64,000 nucleotides of DNA. Origin: Procambarus clarkii. Taxonomy: Eukaryota; Arthropoda; Malacostraca; Decapoda; Cambaridae. The notes below the pieces were generated by a model. The model searched no databases and had not been told where the DNA came from. It saw nothing but the letters and a program-made list of their open reading frames with translations. The translations under genes and the position numbers were made by a program. Position 1 is the stretch's first letter. Every line of letters starts with the position of its first letter. Below are positions 1 through 10,365 of the stretch, one piece after another. The stretch lies in contig NC_091233.1 in assembly GCF_040958095.1 (NCBI RefSeq), positions 21,521,297-21,585,296 of the forward strand, written 5' to 3'.

Positions 1-112
1 CCTGGTGGACCAAACTCTCACAAGTCAAGCCTGGCCTCGGGCCGGGCTTGGGCAGTAGAAGAACTCCCAGAACCCCATCAACCAGGTATCAACCAGGTAA
101 CCAGGTATCGAT
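1..112 (+). mobile_element. LINE 3'-end fragment (SNSLVDQ family)
   Basis: The sequence matches the 3' part of the copies at 1255-1585 and, on the other strand, 37853-38190. It would encode the extreme C-terminus of a non-LTR reverse transcriptase polyprotein, then ends in short repeats of the type ACCAGGTATCA. It is cut by the window edge. Family membership rests on comparison within the window. Confidence 0.7.
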
Positions 113-699
113 TGTTATATTAAAAAAATATATTGTGTTAGATTCAATGCTGTGAGTGAGATTTTTAATTATTGATATGTTTCTCTCGTATTCTCTCTGG
201 TCCTATGTATACCTTATATAATCGATAGGATTATACCTATCACTTGCCTGTGGTCCTATGTACTTTCCGCACACTTAAAAATACAAAACAGTAAAATAGC
301 CTATTCCTACACACCGAAAATGTCTTATTTCGCCCCAAGAGAAGTGCAATTTTAAAAGACCCAATATCTCCCGAATATTGGGTCGAATACAATACCCGAA
401 CACACACACACACACCCGTCCCATACCGATGGAACGGTGTGAATTCGCCTATAAAAATGGAACAGAGAGCCGAGTCGTGATGTCCCGAGATAGACTTTCC
501 TTGGAGAATATTCTTTCGTAGAATAGTTGTAGTTTAAGGAAAGTCCACTCGAATATGAGGCTCCTCTGATGGACTCTGCGTTAGGATTTTATCTAATATT
601 CCGTGTGCTGGATTCTAATCCAATATATATATTGCTTCCCGTACTTGGATTTTATCTAATAAATTTGGATTATATATATAAATTGCATTTCATATTACT
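113..699. other. gene-free AT-rich stretch
   Basis: I see no coding region or recognisable repeat apart from a short CA run near 401-414. Confidence 0.6.
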
Positions 700-905
700 T
701 AGCCTCGTGACTTTGTTTGATTGGTAAATACGAGAGCCTCGCTTCTTGCAGAGTCGGGGTTCGATCCTCGATGGTTCAAGTGATTGGGCACCGTTATTTC
801 AGTCCCTCTTCATATCCCAGCACCTCGTGTCCCAATTCCTTGTCCTCATATCCTAGCTCTTAGACTGTCGCATAACCTTTCCAATTGCTGACCATATTGG
901 GCCAG
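700..905 (+). mobile_element. tRNA-derived SINE (TTGGGCACC-body family)
   Basis: A tRNA-like head with a B-box-like GGGGTTCGATCC at about 755-766 is followed by a body containing GATTGGGCACCGTT and the words CATATCCCAGC and TCCTCATATCC. The same head, in minus orientation, is at 22137-22235. The body words reappear as the repeat unit of the array at 63425-64000. Confidence 0.65.
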
Positions 906-967
906 CGCTTTCACCTAAGCCTCTGCCGACTGACAAAACCTAATAAACCTCGTGTTTCACCTGGGAT

Positions 968-1037
968 ATTACGGGCTCGCCATAGCCCGTGCTACATGGA
1001 CACTTTCGTTCTGTGTAGCTCAATCTGAAACAACAAC
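968..1037 (+). repeat. short interspersed hairpin element (ACGGGCTCACCATAGCCCGT)
   Basis: A small hairpin, ACGGGCTC...ATAGCCCGT, is followed by GCTAC(A/T)TGGA and an AACAACAA tail. Related copies lie at 1861-1929, 9882-9919 (minus), 34054-34114, 53529-53596 and 57831-57900. It is a dispersed repeat of unknown mechanism. Confidence 0.7.
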
Positions 1038-1254
1038 CTGGGATAGCAAACTTCGACCCGGACAAGATTAATGAAGGAGGTTAATGAACAATTAACCTTT
1101 TCTGTGGACAGACATAACAAATCACTGCTTTCTTACAAGAAATAATGGGTAGAGTTTTCACCTAATTTTACCTATTTTACTTAATTATTTGCTGCCTCTG
1201 GTCCCTACGCGTAAGGGCTTTCAGTTTCTCGATTCTGAAATTTCTCTTCTCTAT

Positions 1255-1585
1255 TGCCGGAACAACCGTGGACATCTTCAAGAGAAAACTGGACGGTTTT
1301 CTAAGAGAAGTTCCGGATCAGCCGGGCTGTGGTGGGTATGTGGGCCTGCGGGCCGCTCCAAGCAACAGCCTGGTGGACTAAACTCTCACAAGTCGAGCCT
1401 GGCCTCGGGCCGGGCTTGGGGAGTAGAACAACTCCCAGAACCCCATCAACCAGGTATATGTGGGCCTGCGGGCCGCTCCAAGCAACAGCCTGGTGGACTA
1501 AACTCTCACAAGTCGAGCCTGGCCTCGGGCCGGGCTTGGGGAGTAGAACAACTCCCAGAACCCTATCAACCAGGTATAAGTCTTT
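1255..1585 (+). mobile_element. LINE 3' end with internal tandem duplication
   Basis: The plus strand encodes the C-terminal tail of a non-LTR retrotransposon ORF2: IAGTTVDIFKRKLDGFL, then VPDQPGCGGYVGLRA, then APSNSLVD and a stop. The last ~120 bp (from TATGTGGGCCTGCGG) occurs twice in tandem, about 1338-1457 and 1458-1577, nearly identical. The fragment is 5'-truncated and cannot be autonomous. A full-length minus-strand relative of this tail is at 37853-38190. Confidence 0.75.
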
Positions 1586-1860
1586 CGCCTTAGTTACCCC
1601 TTGAATTTTCTCAAGATAAAACAAATTCCTATCTTAAACCGCTTACAACACTATAAACGCCGAGTCCTTCGCCATTCAGCCAGCAGGGTGCTGTCATGCC
1701 TTCCATTCATATCTTAACTAAAAAAATCTCTAATACCCTTCGTCCTCTTTACATAAAAAAAAATCAGACATAACAATGCCAAACCTTCACAAATCTTAAG
1801 AAAACTGCACCATTTCCACGTAACAAATATACTGCATAGACTCCCAACCAGCAAAAGTCC
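1586..1860. other. no gene seen
   Basis: The stretch is AT-rich with no supported coding region. Small open frames here have no recognisable motif. Confidence 0.5.
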
Positions 1861-1929
1861 ACTACGGGCTCACCATAGCCCGTGCTACTTGGAACTTTTT
1901 GTTTCAAGTAGCGAATCTTAAACAACAAC
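1861..1929 (+). repeat. hairpin element copy (CATAGCCCGT family)
   Basis: Same family as 968-1037, with the hairpin, GCTACTTGGAACTTTTTGTT and an AACAACAACC tail. Confidence 0.75.
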
Positions 1930-1947
1930 CACCCAACCAGCAACAAG

Positions 1948-2252
1948 GAAATGTATATGTTTATCTCTCAGAATGTTCGGTAATATGTTTATTGTTTGTG
2001 ATGTGTTTATATGTATATATTAACACGATGTACTGAACGGGGTGAGAATAGCTTGAGCTACCTCATACGTCAGGCTGCGAGCAGCCGCGTCCAACAGCCT
2101 AGTTGATCAGTCCGGCAACCAGGAGGCCTGGTCGACGACCGGGCCGCGGGGACGCTAAGCCCCGGAAGCACCTCGAGGTAACCTCAAGGTAAGGTACGTC
2201 ATCCCTTTGTGTGTATTTTACCTCAATAAACTTATTTCAATTTCAATTTCAA
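1948..2252 (+). mobile_element. dispersed element ending in (TTTCAA)n, split by an insertion
   Basis: It contains GGAAATGTATATGTTTATCT, TTAACACGATGTACTGAACG and a tail of TTATTTCAATTTCAATTTC. Uninterrupted copies at 9289-9455 and 16343-16512 show that 2073-2201 is an insertion. The CAATAAACTTATTT before the tail resembles a LINE or SINE 3' end with polyadenylation-like AATAAA. Confidence 0.7.
2067..2201 (+). mobile_element. GC-rich SINE-like insertion with 6-bp flanking repeat
   Basis: The GC-rich insert sits inside the element at 1948-2252 and is flanked by ACGTCA at 2067-2072 and 2196-2201, consistent with a target-site duplication. It carries GGCCTGGTCGACGACCGGGC and CGGGGACGCTAAGCCCCG, a core shared with the SINE family at 3084-3323. 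Confidence 0.65.
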
Positions 2253-2382
2253 CCAGAAAATCTAAAAAGAAGGAAATTTCGACGTTTCAGTCCGCCCATT
2301 ATTACTATTATCATTAGTTGAACCATTATCAAGTTGTGTAATTTAAGAGTGGAAGAGAAAGTCAATTTATAAGGGTGAGTGA

Positions 2383-2738
2383 TGGTGAAAGGCGAGGGGG
2401 TTGAAGTATAAGGAAAGGCGAGGGGGTTGAAGTATAAGGAAAGGCGAGGGGGTTGAAGTATAAGGAAAGGCGAGGGGGTTGAAGTATAAGGAAAGGCGAG
2501 GGGGTTGAAGTATAAGGAAAGGCGAGGGGGTTGAAGTATAAGGAAAGGCGAGGGGGTTGAAGTATAAGGAAAGGCGAGGGGGTTGAAGTATAAGGAAAGG
2601 CGAGGGGGTTGAAGTATAAGGAAAGGCGAGGGGGTTGAAGTATAAGGAAAGGCGAGGGGGTTGAAGTATAAGGGAAAGGCGAGGGGGTTGAAGTATAAGG
2701 AAAGGCGAGGGGGTTGAAGTATAAGGAAAGGCGAGGGC
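2383..2738 (+). repeat. 26-bp minisatellite, about 13 copies
   Basis: The unit is GGCGAGGGGGTTGAAGTATA plus AGGAAA, nearly invariant apart from one 27-bp unit near 2670. The minus-strand frames reading SPFPYTSTP-like repeats are by-products of the array. Confidence 0.95.
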
Positions 2739-2761
2739 CGAAACTCTCACTCCTTATCCTG

Positions 2762-2901
2762 GTTGACCAGACCACACACTAGAAGGTGAAGGGACGACGA
2801 CGTTTCGGTCCGTCCTGGACCATTCTCAGGACCATGAGAATGGTCCAGGACGGACCGAAACGTCGTCGTCCCTTCACCTTCTAGTGTGTGGTCTGGTCAA
2901 C
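2762..2901. repeat. perfect foldback, 67-bp arms and 6-bp spacer
   Basis: Arm 2762-2828 is the exact reverse complement of 2835-2901, with spacer GGACCA. Each arm starts or ends with GTTGACCAGACCACACACTA and contains GACGACGACGTTTCGGTCCG. Related copies are at 23283-23350 (single arm), 54302-54365 (single arm) and 59303-59452 (imperfect foldback). It is probably a dispersed foldback or MITE-type element. Confidence 0.85.
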
Positions 2902-3083
2902 TTACTTTAGCCACGTTATTGTGACTCCTCGCCTCCTTACCCTGGTGCTGCACTTCTTAACAAATCTCTCACAATCTGCAGAAGTTCCTACAGCTGGGAT
3001 ATCGACTTCTTGTCTACAAGATATAGCATTCATCATTCAGCCAGAAAGGTACACTATACACCATTCAGCCAGCAAGGTAACTT

Positions 3084-3323
3084 GGTTATCTTAAGATGAT
3101 TTCGGGGCTTAGCGTCCCCGCGGCCCGGTCCTCGACCAGGCCTCCACCCCCAGGAAGCAGCCCGTAGCAGCTGTAACTCGCAAGTACCTATTTACTGCTA
3201 GGTAACAGGGGCATCAGGGTGGTAGAAACATTTTGCCCATTGTCTCCGCCTCCACCGGGGATCGAACCCGGAACTTCAGGACTACGAATCCGAAGCGCTG
3301 TCCACCCAGCTGTCAGGCGCCTC
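3084..3323 (-). mobile_element. tRNA-derived SINE (GACGCTAAGCCCCG-tail family)
   Basis: On the minus strand it begins GGCGCCTGACAGCTGGGTGG, has a B-box-like GGGTTCGATCCCCGG, passes through a body with CCCTGATGCCCCTGTTACCT and CTACGGGCTGCTTCC, and ends GGGGACGCTAAGCCCCGAAA then TCATCTTAAGATAACC. Other copies: 23372-23613, 30248-30500, 50943-51165, 52201-52625 (split) and 53154-53395. Head, body and tail support a SINE. Confidence 0.85.
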
Positions 3324-4682
3324 GCCATCATTGACTGATGGAACACCATCCATCACTCACTGGCTGAATGAGAAACATATTTCACACCTTGGAATACCAC
3401 TAAGGTTTAAAACTGAAGGTCTCATTATCGGTAATACGTCTTGCCAAAGGCCCTGAAGATTTACGGACGATGTTAAATGAATGACTGGGGATCGATGCTG
3501 TCAAACAGCTAAGTATCTTTGAAGCCATCATGCTGCGCATCATTAGAGGGAGAGAGAGAGTGGATACCCAAGATACAAATAACGAAATTATATTTAACCA
3601 AACGTGTAAAAGATTCGATGCAAAAAGTTTTAAGGACGCCTCAGCTTGGTGAAAAGTAGTGTCGGATATTAATAACTTTCCTAGAAGTTAGTTTGAAGAA
3701 TTTCAGGACTTGTGAGGTCTTAGATTAATATTAAGGCTCTTGATTCTTACGAGGTATGTCTATAATTACGAAGCCTCTCAATTCTTACAAATCATCTCGT
3801 TAATTATGAAGCCTCTCCATTCTTCCGAAACATCGTTATTTATGAAGTTCGTTATTTTCTCATTAATGAAGGCGGTAAGAAATTGTCAATTTTTCATTCC
3901 ACTATTAATGAGCTTTCGAATATACACGAAATATTATTATTTCCCTAACACTAGGGGAAATTAGAGCATTCACAACAAATCCAGTTGATCAATGATTGAC
4001 TTCTAAACATAAAAATATTTATACACTATTCGAGTCTGCTCCCATTTCTTAATACCAATTATTTGACTTTATGCAGTTAAATTGTATTGGCAAAGAGTGA
4101 TAAGTTTGTAATAGCGTTGGATATGATTTTTTGTTTATATAATTATTTTATATATGATTTGATTTATATTTTTCTCATATAACGTTCGGGATGAAGGGAT
4201 GTCGAGGGCGATTTGAATCAACTGCCGTGTTGATAAACATTGCAAACAAATTTGTTTCGCGATTTCCGAGTAGAATTTCTGATTTCCATCAATCTTAATA
4301 ATTGATCAAATTATGCCAAGATCGAAGGCAGGCAGTTTGGAAGAGTCACTGACGAGACGAAGTCTTGGTAGATCTTTTATCTATATTTCCGTTGTGTATA
4401 GATATATCTACAGTGACGCAGATGACGGTGACTTAACAAGTATTGTGAAACAAGCACAGGGGTACAAATATCACATACAGGATACTAAGCTCTGAAAATA
4501 ATAATCCTATATTGATAAACAAAAATATAAAATACCTAATTGGCCAGAAAAAATATATATATACACAAAATATAAACGTGGAGAGTCTGCTAATAGGTGT
4601 TATGAATAGGGAAATACTTGAAGACTAGATCCGAACTTTACAGTGATATAACTTCATACTGTAGTGAACGATATGGAAGGAA
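3324..4682. other. no gene seen
   Basis: The interval is AT-rich and unique-looking. Its 60-75 codon open frames show no domain, codon bias or splice context that I can support. Confidence 0.5.
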
Positions 4683-5040
4683 ATGCAGCAGTCAGTGAAC
4701 AGTAGAGGTGACATAGGCACAGTCAGAGAACACCGTATGAACATCAGAGGTCAACGGCTGTTCAATATCCTCCCAGTAAGCATGAAAAACATAGCAGAAA
4801 TAAAATTGGACAGTTTCTTGCATGAAGTGCGGAACCAGCCGGGATGTAATTGGCCTGTAACAGCCTACTACAAGCAACAGCCTACTCCAAGCAACAGCCT
4901 ACTCCAAGTAACAGCCTACTCCAAGTAACAGCCTACTCCAAGTAACAGCCTACTCCAAGTAACAGCCTACTGCACCAAGCTCTCACAAGCCAAGCTTAGC
5001 CCTGGGCCGGGCTTGGCAATTCTAAGAATTCTCCACTGTA
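4683..5040 (+). mobile_element. LINE ORF2 C-terminal fragment with 17-bp repeats
   Basis: The frame reads VREHRMNIRGQRLFNILPVS, then MKNIAEIKLDSFLHEVRNQ and PGC, the C-terminal signature of the SNSLVDQ LINE family. At 4858-4975 the word AACAGCCTACTCCAAGT is repeated about seven times, an expansion of the ORF's terminal CCAAGCAACAGCCT. It ends CAAGCTCTCACAAGCC, then a decayed 3' end. Confidence 0.7.
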
Positions 5041-5324
5041 TCATACATCAAATGTATGTACTTTTGTATAAATACAATATTGATTAATATTATCACTATT
5101 TTATAAAAATGGAAGGAGAACTGTTTCTTGACCTAATACAGAACTCATTTCTCCAGCAGCGTTTGACAGAAAAACCCGAGGTAACAGTGTTACCATCAGA
5201 GAGCACGACCCATCAAATTCGTGACCCATGAAGGCAATAATCCATCAGGGAAGTGATAACTTTCGCGAAGGATTATTTCTCATTTCAGAAAATTCTGACA
5301 TTCAACTAAAATAGGAAAAACTAA

Positions 5325-5665
5325 GTTGAGGCAGTAAGGGGCAGGGACCCCTACTTCAAGTGGCTCTGGGTCGATACAGTAAGGTTTAGGGGCTCGCTAC
5401 TTCAAGTAACCCTTAATCGATACAGTAAGGTTTAGGGGCCCGCTACTTCAAGTGGCCCTGGATCAATACAGTAAGGTTTAGGGGCCCGCTACTTCAAGTA
5501 ACCCTGGATCAATACAGTAAGGTTTAGGGGCCCGCTACGTCAAGTGACCCTGGATCAATACAGTAAGGTTTAGGGGCCCGCTACTTCAAGTAACCCTGGA
5601 TCAATACAGTAAGGTTTAGGGGCCCGCTACGTCAAGTGACCCTGAATCGATACAGTAAGGTGCGC
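5325..5665 (+). repeat. 46-bp minisatellite, about 7 copies
   Basis: The unit is CAGTAAGGTTTAGGGGCCCG, CTACTTCAAGTAACCCTGGA, TCAATA. Copies alternate between CTTCAAG and CGTCAAG variants, suggesting a two-unit higher-order repeat in the right half. Confidence 0.9.
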
Positions 5666-5689
5666 TGACAATTATTGTATATATTTACT

Positions 5690-5880
5690 GAATTTACCCA
5701 AGGGCCACTAACTATCTAGTGACCTCGAAGAGGACAGAAAGCCGGCGGCTTGTTAAAGGGCCCGCCAATTGTCTTAATGATATTTTTTAGCTGGAATTTG
5801 GCATTTACAGCTTCAGCGGGTAGGCGGTTCCATGGGTTTATAGCCCACTTGGTGGAAAAAAACATCTGTTTTCAGTCCTA
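5690..5880 (-). mobile_element. LINE ORF2 C-terminal fragment (CRTENR family), decayed
   Basis: The minus strand keeps the words RTENRCFF and THGTAYPLKL. These correspond to the RTENRRCFFTHRLINPWNCL block found at 30600-30900 and 41285-41750. It is frameshifted and stop-containing. Confidence 0.6.
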
Positions 5881-6510
5881 CTTGAGAGAACATACTCTCC
5901 AACACTATTTCTGTGATTGTCCTGTTATCAGTGACTTCATACCAAATGGTATGATGTATTTTGAGCTCTGTAATTACTTCATACACTCAGGAATATTGGA
6001 AGATATTCTTGTGCTGCACCCAGATTTTGCCAGTGGAGGCTAATAGATCAGCATTAAGTATTTTGTTCTCTCCTAATTCCATGTATGACTGGCCATCCTG
6101 TGAGGTGAGGATGTTGGATGAGCTTGTAGCTGGTTTTTGATCTACACTGTGTGGTCCTTTATACAGAATAGGGAAGCAGCACATTGCTGTGTATACCTAA
6201 ACATGTTTAAAAATACATTGTTTGAGAGGAGTCTTGTAGAAACTGGTAAGAGTAATTATAATATAATGTTTCCATGATTCAGTGCTTACCTCTTGTGAAA
6301 ATTGCTTAGAGTTGTTTAGTCAGAGTTGATTTGTTTTTTGTATTGAGGCTGGTATTTTCTAAATTGATTCCATGTACAGTATGTCTAACCATCCTGTGAG
6401 ATGGGAGTATTAGATAAACTTATAGCTAGTTTTTTATCTACACTGTGTAATATTCCATATAGAATAGGGTAGCAGCACATTGCTGTGTATACCTAATCTT
6501 CTTAATAAAA
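5860..6510 (+). mobile_element. LINE C-terminal zinc-knuckle-like tail and duplicated 3' region
   Basis: The plus frame contains REHTLQHYFCDCPVISDF, then NGMMYFELCNYFIHSGI and LEDILVLHPDFASGG, a His/Cys-containing tail found after the RNase H domain in some non-LTR elements. The following 3' sequence with CAGCACATTGCTGTGTATAC occurs twice (about 6060-6200 and 6340-6500), so the 3' region is duplicated. A minus-strand relative is at 61840-62345. Confidence 0.55.
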
Positions 6511-6935
6511 AAAATCAGTAATAAAAATTTTAAATTATAGTTTGTATTATTACAAATTCAGTACTGTATTATCCTTATTAAATCACGTTGACCATGGATC
6601 ATTAAGATCTCATGTTGATATGTAATAGTCATATTTCTTTTGAACTGCTAATCCATGCTAATCATTCATTAAATTGTGCATTATGTCTCAATTTTTCACT
6701 TCCTTGGATATACTGTACAGTACAAAAAGATAGGATAAAAATAAACCAGTAATATTTCTTTCATTATATTTTTCATTTAAATAACTGCATCAATATTTTT
6801 ACAGCTGACAGGATTTGTTTTACCATACAGGTGCATTATTTGTTAAAAAAAAAATTGGTTTATTGTTACACACAATGGTGCTACATAGCCTTCCCAGCTT
6901 GGTGCCTTCTTTTAATACTTACTGATTAAAAAATA
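6511..6935. other. no gene seen
   Basis: AT-rich sequence without recognisable coding or repeat structure. Confidence 0.5.
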
Positions 6936-6939
6936 AATA

Positions 6940-7495
6940 ATAAATACATTTTATTCAGGAAAAGTACATACAGTTGATTTACAAACAATGTTGGATTTAT
7001 AGACAGAGCTAGTACATACAATACCTAAAGCCACTAATACTCATAGCATTTCGGGCAAGGTGTGGGGGAAAAAACACAGACTAAAACTTAATAGTAATCG
7101 GGATTAGGTATAAATTGTGTTGAAAGAAGGAATAAAAAATACAAAAAGGGGGGTTAACATAGCATAAATCAGCAATTGCACATGTTGGTGAACAGCGTTG
7201 TTTAAAAAATAGCAAGACATGGGTTGCCATTTAGGAGGTAAGTTAGGTTACATGGAGTTAATTAGGCAGTACTTGGTTTAACTCTTAAACTGGTTGAGAA
7301 AGGTACAGCCTTTGACATGATTCGGGAGGTCATTCCACATTCTGGGTCCCTTGATTTGTAGAGCACTTCTAGTTTGGTTACACACAGCCAAATTGAGTAA
7401 CAGGAAGAGGTCTTGGACACAAATTTGTTCCATGCTAAATGTAGAGGAATCAGCTGAGTATTCCTCAAATAAAATAAGTTGCCTCAGCTTATAAG
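6940..7495 (-). mobile_element. LINE 3' end (KGPRMWN family)
   Basis: On the minus strand, around 7260-7410, lies NQTRSALQIKGPRMWNDLPN followed by HVKGCTFLNQFKS and an in-frame stop. Then comes a 3' UTR ending with CCCGAAATGCTATGAGTATT, AGTGGCTTTAGGTATTG and a stretch with ATAAATAATAAAT. The tail is shared with 24594-25147 and many short fragments, which makes this the likely parent LINE family of those tails. Confidence 0.75.
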
Positions 7496-9288
7496 GTAAA
7501 TAAAATAAGCATTTCTCAAATAAGTAGCTGCCTCACCTCACTGCCTTACTGCTACATAGCCTTCCCGGCATGGTGCCTTCTTTTGATAATTACTTGTTCC
7601 ACACCCAAATTGTATAACAGGAAGAGGTCTTGGACCCCTACTTCCCTCTCTCTTTTTTAATAATCTATAAAGTCATAATTATAGCTTTAAGTATTCAATG
7701 AATAAAGTTTGTGACATTTTTACCCTTTTCCTTACCTAACATCATTTGTGCAGCATATTTTTATTTTGTCTCACCCAGATTTAATTTCAAAATAAAACCA
7801 AACTAAATAAATTAGAAATGGGTATGTATAGCTAAGGTACACCCTTACTACTAGGTGAACAGGGGCATTTGGTGATAGTAAATGATCCCATCAGGCAGAG
7901 CTCATCACCTTCTCTCATATTTCATGTTCACCAGTGTTTATTTACTTAATAACTACTGGTATAATATCTTGCTATTATAAAACTAATTCTACTATCATCA
8001 AACACATATTTACTTCAAGTTTCAAGCAGAGAATGCATATATAACTAACACGAAGGACTCCTCTTCACTATATTCACCAGCTATAATATTTTGGTCATGT
8101 TCCAATATCATAAATCGATCCCAGTGTTATGTAGTAGAGAAAAAATTACTTATATCCAGTTTACGTAAAGCTACGAGTGGTCGAAACCACACTTAAATCC
8201 CGGAATGAACTTATGAAGGTTTTTCCACTTAAGGTAGTTAATTGAATACGGACGTAGCCGCCACGAAGGCGCTAAGAGGGAAAACGTTCTTAGCTAAGAG
8301 GAAAAACCTTCGTAAGTACCTTCCTGAATCCGGCCCGAGATATACTAACGCTGACTCTCTGGATAGGAAGTGCTAAGGTACAAAACCCCATGACAACACT
8401 TTCACGGTCAACTACACATGATCGCTGGCTCAGTAAAAAAAAAAAAATTGAAGAACAAGTGATCCGCAGTAAAAAAAAAACAAAACAATGACTTAAAGGG
8501 CAAATTATAATATCCGAGAAAATAATGGTAAAAATCAACTACGTTCGCAGGCTAAGATGTAAGCCACCGACACGGCCAAGTACCATAGCTTATGTCAACA
8601 AATACGACCTGGCAATAATCTAATTTCGACAAAACGAAACATAAAATGTTTTTCTCTCACAACCCGGACTGGTAAGGGTTAATCAACAGTACGGGCGATA
8701 CGTCAGGATCAGTAAGAGCTAAAACCTGTAAACAATATGACGTTATAGTGTCATATTGAATATACGAGGATATGGATATGTACGAGGACTTCACATCTCG
8801 TACATTCCATATATGAAACATTTTATTTTAATTTGAGTTAGGTTAGCCTCGTTGGGTTAGATTTTTTTTCGAATAGGGATGAAGTAGAGTACATACTTTA
8901 CTCTGGGTCCTGACTCTACTCCTTCCGATAGGGGTAGAGATACATATGCGGTTAAGTGGACAATTTAGGAGGGAAAGTGGACAATTTAGGAGCGGAAGTG
9001 TTGGGTGACGAGGGTTTCGTACGAACTGCTTGTCCATAAGAATGGACGGAAAACTTCTAAATGTTTAAGTTTCTACCTGCATTTTCAGTAGGTATTAACT
9101 GGGACCGCAGTGTTTTAAGTTAAATATCTACAGGATTCCGAATGATTATCTCCACAACTTTTGCAATAAAAGAAACTCTGACTTGACAATCTAGTTTGAT
9201 GTATCCAGTTATGTAAGTCAGAAAGAAAACAAAACAATTCTTTATTCCTGCAAATTCGAAAGAACGTAATTTACCATCCTCCCTGCCT
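7496..9288. other. no gene seen
   Basis: AT-rich, unique-looking sequence. A CCTTCGTAAGTACCTTCCTG word near 8306 resembles the MITE termini at 54.9-55.8 kb but is not a clear copy. Poly(A) runs occur near 8437 and 8470. Confidence 0.45.
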
Positions 9289-9455
9289 AGGAAATGTATA
9301 TGTTTATCTCTCAGAATGTTTGGTAATATGTTTATTGTTTGTGATGTGTGTCTATGTATGTATTAACACGATGTACTGAACGGGGTGAGAATAGCTTGAG
9401 CTACCTCATCCCTTTGTGTGTATTTTACCTCAATAAACTTATTTCAATTTCAATT
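9289..9455 (+). mobile_element. dispersed element ending in (TTTCAA)n
   Basis: Uninterrupted copy of the family at 1948-2252 and 16343-16512, with GAGCTACCTCATCCCTTTGT joined directly where the first copy carries its insertion. Confidence 0.8.
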
Positions 9456-9881
9456 TCCTCCCTGCCACATTAACGAAGATACGGTAAATATGTCCGTCAA
9501 CGTTCAACCGTAAGATGACATACTGAAATTGGCAGACTGTCAATTTCGCGAGTCGCTACTATTTTCTAGTACGACAATTCTGGGCCTTAGGTCGAGTATA
9601 CGTCAAAATGCGACGTTCTATTACAAGGACGTGTTGCAAAACACCGTTAGCATACTCTTGCAATACTGCAGCAACAAATACTCTTGCTGCTTCGCCAAAT
9701 TCTCTTTAATCCAGCTGCCAAACCCCTTTATTATTATTCATTCTATCAATTATGTAGTTATATGCTGAATTCGAATTGTTATTACACGTATTGGTTAGCT
9801 TAAGGACCTGTGGGAAACGCTATGTATGCCAATGGCCTCGTAAGGACGTTATTGTTACAGATTTAGCTACTCAGAATGAAG

Positions 9882-9919
9882 TGTCCATGTAGCACGGACT
9901 ATGGTGAGCCCGTAATGTA
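9882..9919 (-). repeat. hairpin element, partial copy
   Basis: TCCATGTAGCACGGACTATG then GTGAGCCCGTA is the reverse complement of the family described at 968-1037. Confidence 0.65.
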
Positions 9920-10027
9920 AGGACGTACCACTCGTCACCAAAGTACTCTCACGTGGTTTGGTCAGGTGTTGGGATTCTTTTGGAAATTATAATTATTTGC
10001 AGTACGTGAGTGCAGCATTTACAGCAA

Positions 10028-10140
10028 AGTGCCTGGGCACGTTTCCTTTCACCTTGCAGTAAATAGATACCCTGGAGTTAGCCAACTATTGTGGGGGTTG
10101 AATCCTGGGAAAGGTCAGTTGTTCGACTTTAGGGGAAATC
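10028..10140 (+). mobile_element. SINE body fragment
   Basis: The stretch has GGGCACGTTTCCTTTCACCT, AGTAAATAGATACCCTGGAG and TGTGGGGGTTGAATCCTGGG, the body of the tRNA-SINE family seen in full at 49021-49260. No head is visible. Confidence 0.65.
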
Positions 10141-10365
10141 TCTATACAAGTAATCATCAAAAGAAGGCACCAAGCCGGGAAGGCTATGTAACAAATCTCT
10201 ATAGAAGCCTAATGTATATACACAGGCTTCTTAACCCAGACAAAACTAAGGCCTATTGGCCCATGCCAGGCAACACCTATTTAAATGAAATCATTAAGAA
10301 CATAAGAACATAAGAACAAAGGTAACTGCAGAAGGCCTATTGGCCCATACGAGGCAGCTCCTATT

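Noticed and set aside
1301-1624. Frames repeating RPGSTCESLVHQAVAWSG on the minus strand
   Set aside because: Antisense of a duplicated LINE C-terminal segment; the sense strand carries the recognisable ORF2 tail.
2362-2775. Minus-strand frames with PLAFPYTSTPSPF repeats
   Set aside because: Product of a 26-bp minisatellite, whose period visits all three frames. No start or splice context and no flanking coding sequence.
8290-8538. Minus-strand frame with a hydrophobic stretch (MIFTIIFSDIIICPLSHCFV)
   Set aside because: Composition reflects AT-rich sequence and poly(A) tracts; no homologous motif or splice context.
9529-9768. 79-codon plus-strand frame
   Set aside because: No recognisable domain, no splice partners, AT-rich context.
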